Origin: JANQLU01 sp964434955
GTDB taxonomy: Bacteria; Planctomycetota; Planctomycetia; Pirellulales; Pirellulaceae
Assembly (NCBI GenBank): GCA_964434955.1
Contig: CAYSXI010000074.1
Coordinates: 1 to 23,294 of the forward strand
Direction: 5' to 3'
Length of the DNA stretch: 23,294 bases
Positions 1-8,828 of this stretch are shown piece by piece; position 1 is the stretch's first letter; the number at the start of each line of letters is the position of its first letter. A program made the translations under genes and the position numbers. The notes below the pieces were generated by a model that saw nothing but the letters and a program-made list of their open reading frames with translations, did no database searches and had not been told where the DNA came from.

Positions 1-911
1 CCTGTCGCGTTGGCGTTGCTTTTTGCCAAGGCTTCTTCGACTTCGTGAATCGTTGTTCCAAATTTGATTAACAAGTCAGGATCAACAAGAACTTGAAATT
101 GCTTTCGGTCTCCCCCCATCACAAAAACCTGGGAGACACCTGGAACGGTTAGCATTTGTTGGCGAACGACCCAATCAGCCATCGTTCTCATTTGTAGCGG
201 CGAGGTGCGGCGGTGGATTTCAAGTCGCCCTGGTTGGTTCGGTGGCTGAAAAATGGCGAACCATTGATCCGACTTGCGATCACCAATCATCCATTTTTTG
301 TCAGCGATTTCGCGTCGAATATCCAAATCGAGCGAAAGCGAATATCCTCTGTCCGAGAATGTTGTGAGTAATGTGGGTGGTACTCGTTCGGCGTTAAGAC
401 TTGCAATTGATTCAGAATTGGCGTTAGGAAAGTCGAACAAGAATGTTTTTTCATTGGTTTGGCTCAGCATCCCCACCATCAGGATTTGGCCCATGATCGA
501 CGAGATCGGAGAAAGCTGCGGTTTGACGCCTTCGGGCAATTGTTCTGCGACCACGGCTAATCGTTCGGCAACGATTTGGCGGTCATTGTAAATGTCGGTA
601 CCCCAGTCAAATTCAACATAGATCACCGACAATCCGACTCCCGATGTCGAGCGTACATCCTGGACTCCGGAAGCACCGTTGAGTGCCGTCTCAATCGGAA
701 ATGAAACCAGGGTTTCGACTTCTTCGGGCGCAAGACCGGGAGCTTCGGTCATAATGACGACGCGAGGACGATTCAAATCCGGAAACACGTCGATCGGCAA
801 TTGCATCATTTGCCAGCCGCCATAGAGCAACAGGAATGTTGCCAAGGCAGCAACCAGCATTCGGTTGTGCAAGGCGAATCGAATGACACCATTTAGGAAA
901 TTTGAAAGCAT
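1..911 (-). CDS. czcA: CzcA/CusA-family heavy-metal RND efflux pump, N-terminal part (cut by left edge)
   Basis: This is the inner-membrane proton-driven pump of a tripartite metal efflux complex that spans the envelope with CzcB and CzcC. About 303 codons are visible from ATG at 911 to the left edge without a stop. The protein opens with a short amphipathic stretch and a first membrane helix (about residues 18-34). The family segment PIDVFPDLNRP, then TEAPGLAPEEVE, and then GTDIYNDRQ follow, typical of the CzcA/CusA (HME) subfamily rather than drug-exporting RND pumps. The visible part is the first helix and the start of the periplasmic porter domain; the rest lies outside the window. It is last of the minus-strand czc genes, 134 bases after czcB. 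The family usually exports Co, Zn, Cd, Cu or Ag; the specificity-determining helix 4 is not in the window, so the metal is unknown. Confidence 0.93.
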   Translation of the reverse strand, partial: MLSNFLNGVIRFALHNRMLVAALATFLLLYGGWQMMQLPIDVFPDLNRPRVVIMTEAPGLAPEEVETLVSFPIETALNGASGVQDVRSTSGVGLSVIYVEFDWGTDIYNDRQIVAERLAVVAEQLPEGVKPQLSPISSIMGQILMVGMLSQTNEKTFLFDFPNANSESIASLNAERVPPTLLTTFSDRGYSLSLDLDIRREIADKKWMIGDRKSDQWFAIFQPPNQPGRLEIHRRTSPLQMRTMADWVVRQQMLTVPGVSQVFVMGGDRKQFQVLVDPDLLIKFGTTIHEVEEALAKSNANAT

Positions 912-1045
912 CTGTAATTACTCGATTGTGTTTCGTAAACCAACGTTTTTCGTGTTTTGTAGCAAGGCTCCTGTCGAACTGTGTACCGTCGGAATCCACG
1001 CGGATTCTGATGCAGTCCGACAGGAGTGTCTTGCCGCTCCGTCAA

Positions 1046-2431
1046 TTAATGGTTGTGGCCGGCGTGCGGATCAATCGCTCCCCCCGACTGGTTCTTTAAT
1101 GCCAGGTGCATCTCATAGGCCCCATTCAAGGCGATAACGCTACCTACCAATTGTCCGTCGTTTTCAAGCACGACAACATCTTTGTCTCGAAAGAGGACGT
1201 GAACGTCGATGCGATCAAAGTTGTCTCCGTTCTGCTCGAACACAAACGCATTCGGACCGTCAATAACGACTGCGTTGGGAGGAAGCACAATCTTGTTTTT
1301 CATCAATTCCGAAGTTGGAATTCGTGCCTCCATTCGCTGACCTGGTCGATATTTCCACGAGACAAATTGCTGGCCATTTTCGCTCGCACCCGTTTTCATC
1401 TGGTTGGGTAGCAACAAGTAGAATTTCAGAGCTCGCGACTTTGTGTCGACCTGATCAGCAACGCTTTGGACAGCCAGATCGAGAACTGCAATTTCTGAGG
1501 TTTCGCTTGAAACCGGGGCGACTTGAATGGTCTGTCCATTCTCTGCAGCCTCCATTAATCGATTGGCGTCATCTTCAAAAGCTTTCCCCTCGACATACAA
1601 GAGACAATGATCGCCCAGGCGGCCAAGAACGTCGCCAGCCTGCACACTTTGACCGCGAGAAACATGGACCTGCTGGACGTGGTATTGGTGCTTGACTTCG
1701 CTACGCTCATGATTTTTTGCATATGGTGCCGCGACAACAGTTATGTCGCGTAACAACTCCCGCGTCTTTTCAATGTTGGCGACCTGTTCCTTCGACATGC
1801 CGTGCAGTAACAGGCTCTGGCGGATAGCAGCAAGTGATGACTTGACTTCGTCTCGCTTATATTCTTGCTGAACGATCATTTTTCCAGGTATGACGTCTTT
1901 AATCCCTTCTAACCTTGCCAGCTCTTTTTTGATCACATCTAGGCTTTGCAGTTTGGTGACGAATTCACTCTGCGCCGTTATAACGTCTTCGTGCGTCAGT
2001 CGAAGTGTAAATAATGGTTCTCCCGGTTCGATCGCCTGACGTTCCAATGGAAACACTTGAGTCACTATTCCAGTCATCGGAGCAGAAATATGTATTTGTG
2101 AACGACCAGGTCGTTCGACAACGATTGCCGGCACGGAGACGACTTTCACAAAATCAGAGGGCATGACCGAGTCTGTTACCAAACCGATGTTTTTCCATGC
2201 CTGAGGACTGAGTGTCAAAGTGTCTGGCGTTTCACTGGGCGCATCTGCTGCGGCCTCCTCATCTTCGTTCGGCTCAAGGTCCTTGTTTTGGATGTACGCT
2301 ATAAACCTGTCGGCATACGGCTTCCATTGTGCGAACGTTACTGTTCCCGCAACGCCAATGGAAATGAGTACGACCAACCAGACGATTGTCTTCCAGCGTT
2401 TCTTGAACCAATCAATTTTCAATCGTGCCAT
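1046..2431 (-). CDS. czcB: CzcB-like periplasmic adaptor (HlyD/RND membrane fusion protein)
   Basis: This adaptor links the RND pump to the outer-membrane channel. The ATG at 2431 is preferred over an in-frame TTG at 2455, because it puts a basic stretch (ARLKIDWFKKRWK) directly before the single N-terminal membrane helix (about residues 15-33). An acidic linker follows, then the barrel-sandwich hybrid half starting near SAPMTGIV. A long helical hairpin follows (about 120-220), then the second half-motif near VSRGQSVQAGDVLGRLGD and the beta-barrel and membrane-proximal domains. The C-terminus ends in DPHAGHNH, a short histidine tail that could bind metal. The length of 461 residues is normal for the family. 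It lies between the His-rich protein and czcA on the same strand. Confidence 0.9.
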   Translation of the reverse strand: MARLKIDWFKKRWKTIVWLVVLISIGVAGTVTFAQWKPYADRFIAYIQNKDLEPNEDEEAAADAPSETPDTLTLSPQAWKNIGLVTDSVMPSDFVKVVSVPAIVVERPGRSQIHISAPMTGIVTQVFPLERQAIEPGEPLFTLRLTHEDVITAQSEFVTKLQSLDVIKKELARLEGIKDVIPGKMIVQQEYKRDEVKSSLAAIRQSLLLHGMSKEQVANIEKTRELLRDITVVAAPYAKNHERSEVKHQYHVQQVHVSRGQSVQAGDVLGRLGDHCLLYVEGKAFEDDANRLMEAAENGQTIQVAPVSSETSEIAVLDLAVQSVADQVDTKSRALKFYLLLPNQMKTGASENGQQFVSWKYRPGQRMEARIPTSELMKNKIVLPPNAVVIDGPNAFVFEQNGDNFDRIDVHVLFRDKDVVVLENDGQLVGSVIALNGAYEMHLALKNQSGGAIDPHAGHNH

Positions 2432-2612
2432 TGGAATATCCGTAGCAGGGACCAAGAGTCGAATGTAGATGACCGCCCCTGAAAAACTCTAGATTCAAAG
2501 CGAGTCACAAAGGTTTGTCGGCACGTACTTTCGCGCAGACTGTCCGAAGATTAGCCGTTGTATCGGGACACAACACCTTTGGTGTAGTTGCCGGTCAACG
2601 GGCTTTGGACGA

Positions 2613-3098
2613 TTAGAGAATCAATACGCAGAGCAAGAGATGCGCGCGCAGATCCGGCGCAGCATGAGGGCCGGATCGTCCATTTTCGAAAGAATTTTCC
2701 GCCCAGTTGTGAGAGCGAACCGCAATTGCCTCGGTGCCAACACCGCCAAGATACTCGTTAAGATCAACGATGTATTCATGAGCATTGTCGTTTGATTGGC
2801 TGAACGAACAACGGTCATCCTGGCAAGTCGAGTGGTCATGTGGATGATTGCCACCACATTCCGGTACGCAAACCAATTCACCGTCGATTAAATTTTCGTG
2901 ATGGTCTTCCGGACATAGCTGGTCGTGGTGATCATTATCCCCGCCGCATTGATGCGCGTCATGATCACAATCCGACTCGACATAGACGCTGCTCGCATCA
3001 CACGCATAAGGAAAAGCAAGACCGTGATGCCACGCGCACCCCAATGCCATGTGAATCATGACAGTGATGTTAGCGAGTTTTATCAACAGTGCTTGCAT
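2613..3098 (-). CDS. Small exported His/Cys/Asp-rich protein, putative metal-binding component of the czc operon
   Basis: This 161-residue protein starts with a hydrophobic segment (about residues 4-20) ending in ALGC, which could be a lipoprotein or ordinary export signal. The middle (about residues 40-110) is extremely rich in His, Asp and Cys, with clusters such as DCDHDAHQCGGDNDHHD and CGGNHPHDHSTCQDDRC. Two CGG-N-H-type blocks look like an internal repeat. That composition suggests binding of soft or transition metals in the periplasm. The C-terminus has a second short hydrophobic run (HLLLCVLIL). It sits between czcC and czcB on the same strand, so a role as metal scavenger or chaperone feeding the efflux pump is inferred. 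I do not recognise a named family. Confidence 0.75.
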   Translation of the reverse strand: MQALLIKLANITVMIHMALGCAWHHGLAFPYACDASSVYVESDCDHDAHQCGGDNDHHDQLCPEDHHENLIDGELVCVPECGGNHPHDHSTCQDDRCSFSQSNDNAHEYIVDLNEYLGGVGTEAIAVRSHNWAENSFENGRSGPHAAPDLRAHLLLCVLIL

Positions 3099-3483
3099 GG
3101 TTTCGTTTTTGTAAGGGTCCCATAATAATCTGGTGGAACCGGATTGAGGTCAAGTCCGGTAAGTTGAATCCACAGGTAATAGTCGAAGACTACAGTAAGT
3201 GATTCCTCAATATAAGGTCATTTTCGGCTATTAATTGGGAATAATTTAACGAAAGGCTCAAATTTGACGGTTCATCGTCAGTTTTCTTACAGTGCGCGCA
3301 GTTGTCGTGCTGTTTTGACGGCTGGACGAACCAAGCTTTGGTGGCATCAGATCCGAGCTTTGGTGGCATCAGATCCGTGAGTAAAGAATTTTCGCCTCAA
3401 CCACGTGGCGGGCCTTTGTTTATTGGACTTGTTGACTGACAGAGACGAAAGTTGCGGCGGCCATTAAGAATATGCTTTGGTGG
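3099..3483. other. Intergenic region between czcC and the His-rich gene, no gene seen
   Basis: This is 385 bases without a supported gene. It contains a 22-base tandem duplication (separate entry) and a small hairpin (arms TGACG/CGTCA at 3265-3280). The stretch around 3200-3250 is AT-rich and could hold a promoter for the downstream minus-strand genes, but no convincing -35/-10 pair was identified. Confidence 0.5.
3334..3377. repeat. Perfect 22-base tandem duplication
   Basis: Two adjacent identical 22-base units (3334-3355 and 3356-3377) begin AGCTTTGGTGG and end CAGATCCG. An 11-base piece of the same unit (GCTTTGGTGGC) recurs at 3474-3484, over the end of czcC. The duplication lies in the non-coding gap between czcC and the next gene. 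It could be a replication-slippage scar or a doubled binding site. Confidence 0.85.
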
Positions 3484-4917
3484 CTATTCTAAACTGCCGT
3501 TTAACAACAACCCACGGATGTTGACGTTTTGTTGCCAGACACGTCGAAGACTTTCCAGGTAGTTAAGATTCGTCTGCGAATAGGTTCGCTGGGCCGTCAG
3601 CAACTGTAAAAAATCAATTTCGCCTTCTGAGTATCCCTTAGAAATAAGGTCAAACGTTTCCTTGGCTTTCGGCAAGATTTCTGAACTGTAAGCGTCAACT
3701 TCCAATTTGGCATCTAGATACGTTTCGTAAGCACTGGCCAATCGCTGTCGCAGATCCAGAGCTCTTTTGTCCGCCGTTCGCTGCGCGGCGGCGATTTGAT
3801 GGCGGGCCTGATGGATCCCGCCTTGATTTCGGTTAATTGTCGGAATGGGCATTCCAACTTGAAAACCCGCCACAATGTCATCGCCTACCGTGTCATACAA
3901 CAGGTTGGTTTGCCACGTGACATTTGGCACGGCTTCGACACATTCTCTAGCAAGTTGCCTTCGTGCTTGTTCTACCTTGGCAAAGAGAGCTTCGATTTCC
4001 GGGCTGGAATCGACAAGCAAATCAAACGACTTTTCGAATTCTTCGATCCTGGTGATTTCTCGAACGTTTCCAGCGACCCTGTCCGTATGCAAATCAGGTA
4101 GATCGACCAACCCGGCCAATTTACGTCTTGCCGCTAATCGTTCATTTTCGGCTTGCTGTTGGATAACTTTGGCATTTTGAAGCTCCAGTTCCGATTGGAG
4201 CACGGCAGTTTGTGCTACTTCCTTAGCCTCAAGCAGTTTTTCCGATGTTTCCACGGCCTTTTGCGAAACAGAAACCAATTCTGTCGCAACCTTGACCTTC
4301 TCTTGTGCGACCAGCAACTCATAGTATCGTTGCCTCACATCGGTCAGGAGACGTTGCCTTACGGTCGCGAGTCGCTGCTCGGCGGCGACTATCTCGGCGT
4401 GGACAACTGACTGTGATAGACCCAGTTTGTTACCGCGGACGATCTGTCTACCAAAGTAGACGCCATGCCGGCCACCGCCGCCGTCTTCATTGATGTCTTC
4501 ACCCATTACGCCGGCAGTTGGGTTTGGAGGCAAACCAACTTGTGTATGTTTGCCACGAAGCGATTCAATCTCAGCAGATATTTGTTGAACTGCAGGACTG
4601 ATTTCTAGTGCGAGGTTTTCAAATTCATCAAGGGATTCCGGCGAATCTACCGTCTCATTTTGGGAAAATGCAGCAAGGTTATCAGAATGATGGTTATCGG
4701 GATTCGTTTCGAACGGAACCGTCTTGTCGGTCTTCCATGATACTTTTTCGATCGGCGAATTCGGCCGATGCCGATGAGTAAGCGACAATTCCAGCTTCGG
4801 AACCAACCTGGCGGTGGCGCCTTGATGGTGTGTGGCAACGTATTCGCGTGGCAGAGCCCGACAGCCCGTAAAAGCGATCAGGGTCAGCCCAAAGGTCGTG
4901 ATCCATTTCGAAAACAT
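3484..4917 (-). CDS. czcC: CzcC-like outer-membrane efflux channel (TolC family)
   Basis: This is the trimeric outer-membrane channel of the metal efflux complex. The ATG at 4917 is preferred over an upstream in-frame TTG at 4944: it has AGGA about 9 bases upstream and starts a clean signal peptide ending in the lipobox-like IAFTGC, so Cys19 is probably lipidated. A low-complexity stretch follows. Two outer-membrane efflux (OEP) repeats then come, with long coiled-coil helices: the first after NLALEISPAVQQISAEIESLRG and the second near DLLVDSSPEIEALFAKVEQARR. The family motif GLPPNPTAGVMGE sits in the first repeat. The length of 477 residues fits CzcC/CusC proteins. It is the first gene of the minus-strand czc cluster. 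Confidence 0.9.
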   Translation of the reverse strand: MFSKWITTFGLTLIAFTGCRALPREYVATHHQGATARLVPKLELSLTHRHRPNSPIEKVSWKTDKTVPFETNPDNHHSDNLAAFSQNETVDSPESLDEFENLALEISPAVQQISAEIESLRGKHTQVGLPPNPTAGVMGEDINEDGGGGRHGVYFGRQIVRGNKLGLSQSVVHAEIVAAEQRLATVRQRLLTDVRQRYYELLVAQEKVKVATELVSVSQKAVETSEKLLEAKEVAQTAVLQSELELQNAKVIQQQAENERLAARRKLAGLVDLPDLHTDRVAGNVREITRIEEFEKSFDLLVDSSPEIEALFAKVEQARRQLARECVEAVPNVTWQTNLLYDTVGDDIVAGFQVGMPIPTINRNQGGIHQARHQIAAAQRTADKRALDLRQRLASAYETYLDAKLEVDAYSSEILPKAKETFDLISKGYSEGEIDFLQLLTAQRTYSQTNLNYLESLRRVWQQNVNIRGLLLNGSLE

Positions 4918-4963
4918 TCTTGTACATCCTGAAAATAGTCCCAATTAATGGAATTGCGACGGT

Positions 4964-5001
4964 ACTATACCAATTATCGGCAATAACAGTTATCGCAATA
5001 A
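4964..5001 (-). promoter_or_regulatory. Candidate czc promoter/operator: near-palindrome repeated twice beside a -10-like box
   Basis: Upstream of czcC, the near-palindrome TTATCGGCAATAA (4974-4986) is repeated as TTATCGCAATAA (4990-5001), 16 bases apart, i.e. about one and a half helical turns. On the minus strand, TATAGT (plus positions 4964-4969) lies 4 bases beyond the first copy and could be the -10 box. No good -35 was seen, as is common for activator-dependent promoters. A metal-responsive regulator such as a MerR- or ArsR-type protein could bind here; no regulator gene lies nearby. The function is inferred. Confidence 0.4.
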
Positions 5002-5306
5002 ATCCGGTCGATTACAGATAGCTTTTTAACGATTATGCCGATTTTGACCTTTGGTCATCACGTTGATGTTCTCCAGTCAACGCAAAAACCTGGCATCGGC
5101 CCCTTCATGAAAATTTGCGTTTTGCCTTGCCACTTGCAAAAAGCTAACGAAATGCCGCCCAAAATATTCATAGAATGCTTCTATCAAAAGAAGTCAACAC
5201 AAGCGACGTTCCGAATCACTATAATGGATGTTGTATATTGCCGCTGGCACAGCTCTTGGTGCCGCCGCACCAGATCGGATATCGCGCGAATTAACCGGAC
5301 GGACGT

Positions 5307-7769
5307 TTGAAGAACAAATCGACCAAGAAACGATGTTACGTAGCAGCAGTTTTCGTATTGTTTTTCTGGTCCGGATTTGCGGCACTCATTTATGAAATTT
5401 CGTGGACGCGGCAAATCGGCTTGCTCTTCGGGAACACCATGCATGCGGCGTCAATTGTCCTGTCCAGCTTCTTTGCTGGTCTTGCAATTGGCTACGTAAT
5501 TGGAACGCGTTTAATCTCAAAAATTAATTCAATTTTGGCTTATGCGGTCGCCGAAGTTGTCGTGTTCTTGTGGGCGATGCTGATTCCGTTGCTTTTGGCC
5601 GCGTCACGTACACCGAGCGTGGTCCAGCTTCTAAGCAATGAGTCTTTTGCAATGCAACTTGCTTATCGAGGGGCATTCGCATTCCTAATGCTCTTACCGG
5701 CTACTATTGCGATGGGAGCAACCTTGCCATTCATCGCCGAATACATTTCTAGGATTCCACCGTTAACGGAGAAAGTAACAGAGCGAAGAAAGTTCGTTTC
5801 GTACGTTTATGCCATCAATACATTTGGGGCTTTTTTAGGTGTTTGTTTCGCAACTTTCTTTTCTCTGGTCAATCTTGGCGTCACCAAGAGCAGCTTGATT
5901 GCCGCTGCAGTTTCTGCAGCGTGTGCAATTTTGGCATACGCCTTGTATAGAAAGGATCGCAAGTTCAAATCACCGAGACTAGGCGGTGATTGTTTAGGAA
6001 TAGAGGCGACAATTGAAGGTCACCAACAACAAACACCTGACTACCGAATCGCTTTATCCCGCCGATGCCTTCAATTTGCGTTTGCATTTTTAAGCGGTTT
6101 TGGAACATTGGCACTTCAGGTTCTGTACCTGCGGATGTTTTCACTCGTCTTTCATAACAGTACTTACACCTTTGGCCTCGTAGTCGCCGTATTCATTGTT
6201 TCGCTTGCCCTGGGGGCAGCATTGGCAGGGAAATTTCAGAAGAAATTCGACCCAAAGCTATTACTGGGGGCAGCTGCCAGTTTAGGGGCGATTTTCGTTT
6301 CGATTTCGGTAACATTCTTTGCAAAAATCACGAAACTGGACTACTTCAGTTCCGGGGATTCCTTCATCACCTATTTGTCTGGCGCTCTTTGCCTGGTTGC
6401 CCTAGTTGTTGCGCCCGCCATCGTTTGTCTTGGCATGATTCTCCCGTTGACCTGGGCGTTGATTGATAGTCGTACGAGCCTTGGACGATCGGTGGGCAGC
6501 CTAACGGCCGTGAATACGATTGCGGGCTCGCTCGGCGCGATAGTTACGAGCTTTGTTCTTCTGTTTTGGACTGGGCTTTGGGGGACTTTTGTTCTTATTG
6601 CCGCAATTTTCTTTTGCATGGCGACGACGGCCCTCCCCGTCAAATCAAAACCAGTTCTGACTAGCGCATTATTCGTGGTTTTTTTCGTAACGTCGTTTCT
6701 CGCATTGAATGCTCCGACGGACTCCGCACACAATCGATCAAAATACGACGAACAACTCCTTAGGCGATGGAATTCTTCTTATGGTTGGATTGACTTGGTG
6801 CAAAGAAAGGAAAACGGAGTTTTCAAGATCCGCCAGAATCTTCACTACCGATTCGGCGCAACGGGAACCAATGCCCGGGAGTATCGTCAGGCACATATCC
6901 CGTTGTTACTGCACAAAGATCCGAAACATGTCTTGTTTTTGGGGCTGGGGACCGGGCTAACTGCGGGAGGCGCCGTGCCTCATTCAAATGTCCAAACGAT
7001 TGAAGTTGTTGAACTGATACCAGAAGTTGTTGAGGCTGCAGAACTACTTGCTGAGCATAATTTTGGAGTCGTAGGGCATGAAAAGGTTACGATTCATGTC
7101 GACGATGCACGACATCACCTTTTGGCGCACGATGCGAAGTACGACGTCATAATATCCGATTTATTCGTACCGTGGGAAAGTGAGTCGGGTTATCTCTATA
7201 CGGTTGAGCACTATGAAGTCGCTGCGTCCCGACTGAATCCAGATGGATTGTTTTGCCAATGGTTGCCGCTATATCAGCTGGGGCCAAGAGAATTTGAATT
7301 GATTGCTAACAGTTTTGCCAGCGTTTTTCCATCAACCACAATCTGGTGGGCTCAGTTGGAAGCAACCAGTCCGGTAATAGCGCTTATTGGTAGACAGAAG
7401 CCTATGGAATTGAAGCTGGACTCATTAAATCAACGCATCGATGAGCTCCAAACTCAACTGCAATTCGGAGAGCGAACGGTTGGCAACGCACAACGTCTGG
7501 TCGATCTCTATCACGGTGACTGGCAGATGCAAAAAAATGCCTTTTTTAATACCGATGAGTACCCACGCGTCGAATTCTTGACTCCCGTTTCGGCTCGTGA
7601 CCAAAATCTGCTTCGTGGTAACGCATTGAAACAGTATTATGATCGAGTCCTTGGTCACCTACCCTCAAATAGGGTAATGATCCAATCCGAAACTCTTGCT
7701 GATCGAGTTAATCGACGCGGGCGTCAGCGTGCGATTCTTTTCGGAATTAAAACGAAATCTAAGAAATAG
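5307..7769 (+). CDS. Fused polytopic membrane protein/spermidine-synthase-like protein
   Basis: This 820-residue protein has about 12 predicted membrane helices (residues about 10-470) followed by a cytosolic class I methyltransferase-like fold of the spermidine synthase family. The N-terminus carries SGFAALIYEISWTRQ, typical of such fusions. The second half has GLGTG (546-550), the acidic end of strand 2 at E569, VDDAR (598-602) and ISDLF (616-620), which correspond to the cofactor and polyamine-binding motifs of SpeE. Start TTG 5307 is chosen because an in-frame stop lies at 5292 and the next good start would delete the first membrane helix; its ribosome-binding site is weak. Members are annotated as fused MFS/spermidine synthase, but their substrates are mostly unknown. 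It is divergent from czcC and followed by a convergent gene, so it is probably a single-gene unit. Confidence 0.88.
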   Translation: MKNKSTKKRCYVAAVFVLFFWSGFAALIYEISWTRQIGLLFGNTMHAASIVLSSFFAGLAIGYVIGTRLISKINSILAYAVAEVVVFLWAMLIPLLLAASRTPSVVQLLSNESFAMQLAYRGAFAFLMLLPATIAMGATLPFIAEYISRIPPLTEKVTERRKFVSYVYAINTFGAFLGVCFATFFSLVNLGVTKSSLIAAAVSAACAILAYALYRKDRKFKSPRLGGDCLGIEATIEGHQQQTPDYRIALSRRCLQFAFAFLSGFGTLALQVLYLRMFSLVFHNSTYTFGLVVAVFIVSLALGAALAGKFQKKFDPKLLLGAAASLGAIFVSISVTFFAKITKLDYFSSGDSFITYLSGALCLVALVVAPAIVCLGMILPLTWALIDSRTSLGRSVGSLTAVNTIAGSLGAIVTSFVLLFWTGLWGTFVLIAAIFFCMATTALPVKSKPVLTSALFVVFFVTSFLALNAPTDSAHNRSKYDEQLLRRWNSSYGWIDLVQRKENGVFKIRQNLHYRFGATGTNAREYRQAHIPLLLHKDPKHVLFLGLGTGLTAGGAVPHSNVQTIEVVELIPEVVEAAELLAEHNFGVVGHEKVTIHVDDARHHLLAHDAKYDVIISDLFVPWESESGYLYTVEHYEVAASRLNPDGLFCQWLPLYQLGPREFELIANSFASVFPSTTIWWAQLEATSPVIALIGRQKPMELKLDSLNQRIDELQTQLQFGERTVGNAQRLVDLYHGDWQMQKNAFFNTDEYPRVEFLTPVSARDQNLLRGNALKQYYDRVLGHLPSNRVMIQSETLADRVNRRGRQRAILFGIKTKSKK

Positions 7770-7866
7770 CTCTTCAGCTGTTTGTTGGGATTTCATTGTT
7801 TGTCCGGCCTTGATTTCGTTTGAGCGATACCTTGTAAAATTGGGAGGAACATCTGTCGCAAATTGA

Positions 7867-7883
7867 TTTGAAGGAACTTCAAA
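7867..7883 (-). terminator. Short perfect hairpin between convergent genes
   Basis: TTTGAAG (7867-7873) and CTTCAAA (7877-7883) form a 7-bp stem with a 3-base loop, 7 bases beyond the stop of the minus-strand Zn-ribbon gene. There is no clear run of T on either strand, so intrinsic termination is uncertain. Confidence 0.3.
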
Positions 7884-7890
7884 CCTTGAC

Positions 7891-8415
7891 TTACATTAAG
7901 CCGTCCGCGATCTCTTTTGCGATTTCTGGACTGATGCCCCAAAACTCAGCGAGGTGCCTCACCATTCGTCGCTCTCGATGGGCTTCCTGACTCGACTGAT
8001 ACGTCAAGGAATGACAGTTGCGACAGCCGAATTGGTTCGAATCCGGCGGCAAAAAAAGTTTCCCGGATCGGCGTCCGCATTGGCGGCGACCGCACCAAAT
8101 GGGGCAACAGAACCAAAAACGGTGTCCATTGAAATTCGTTTGCGTGACATCAAGTTTGATTTCCTGCACGATGGGAGTTTCAAGTTCGTACTGATACGTG
8201 AATCGCAAGAAGGGAACGCGTTCTTCTCGGCGAAATCCCCACTTTAGCGTCGACCTTGTTCCTTCGAAATCATCGATGTCCCAATAGAATTCACCTGAGG
8301 AGACACCACGCTGTTTTAGCATACGGCTGATCTGGCCGATCGAGACTTCGAGACACTCCTGAACAGTCGTCTTACGTTCCTTTGAAAGGTAATACTGAAG
8401 CACTTGAGTTTTCAT
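7891..8415 (-). CDS. Small Zn-ribbon protein of unknown function
   Basis: This protein has about 174 residues from ATG 8415; an in-frame GTG at 8451 would add 12. Neither start has a good Shine-Dalgarno, and the ATG is taken because the extra residues look unconserved. The N-terminal half resembles a small DNA-binding or adaptor domain (TTVQECLEVSIGQISRML). The C-terminal half has a cysteine cluster: in GTG numbering, Cys115/116, Cys120 and Cys125, then Cys143 and Cys146 in FGCRNCHSLTYQS. This looks like a zinc ribbon and matches, from memory, a widespread uncharacterised bacterial family ending FGCRxCxxLTY. Its role is unknown; such proteins often occur in accessory regions. It is convergent with the spermidine-synthase-like gene. 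Confidence 0.7.
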   Translation of the reverse strand: MKTQVLQYYLSKERKTTVQECLEVSIGQISRMLKQRGVSSGEFYWDIDDFEGTRSTLKWGFRREERVPFLRFTYQYELETPIVQEIKLDVTQTNFNGHRFWFCCPIWCGRRQCGRRSGKLFLPPDSNQFGCRNCHSLTYQSSQEAHRERRMVRHLAEFWGISPEIAKEIADGLM

Positions 8416-8451
8416 TTTGCCAAAATCATATGTAATTATCTGATCATACAC

Positions 8452-8828
8452 ATGATTTCAGCATTACTCAAAGAATCAAGAGCAGGCTATCAAAAACACC
8501 GCTTCCGCCAGTATGTCGCATTGTGGAGGAAATCGAAACTGACGGTCGCGCCCCCAATCTGCATTCGGCAGTAATTGGCGTTTGCCTAAAGCCGCTCGAT
8601 TTTTGACAGTGCAGGACAATTGATGGGCAGTGCGTTAGAATAAACTCAGAGTTACTGCCTAATCGACGAATTACCACATTCATTTATTTGCACAGGCTTT
8701 CACGGTGACTCCCCTTGCGCTAGGCACAGGGGAGCGCTGGTCTTTCGTGTGCTGTGCAAATGGGCCGTGGTAAGCCTGTCGATCGGCATTTCGGGAATCA
8801 GTGTCTCCCTTTTTTTCAAAGGTGCCGA
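8452..8828. other. Intergenic region with a strong hairpin (8709-8734)
   Basis: This is 377 bases without a supported gene. The notable structure is a hairpin with arms CTCCCCT (8709-8715) and AGGGGAG (8728-8734). It is extended inward by TGC/GCA with one bulged base, and lies about 95 bases before the start of the next plus-strand gene. It has no T-run, so a 5' leader structure is as likely as a terminator. Short open frames here look random. Confidence 0.4.

Noticed and set aside
5035..5310. Plus-strand open frame of 91 codons between czcC and the spermidine-synthase-like gene
   Set aside because: No domain, no clear ribosome-binding site, and composition like the AT-rich intergenic DNA that holds the divergent promoters.
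7750..7821. 10-base inverted repeat (AAACGAAATC/GATTTCGTTT) over the end of the spermidine-synthase-like gene
   Set aside because: Arms are AT-rich, separated by 52 bases, and one lies in coding sequence; a chance match is likely.
8033..8047. T-arm-like GGTTCGAATCC, suggesting a tRNA
   Set aside because: It lies inside the Zn-ribbon coding region and no acceptor, D or anticodon stems surround it.
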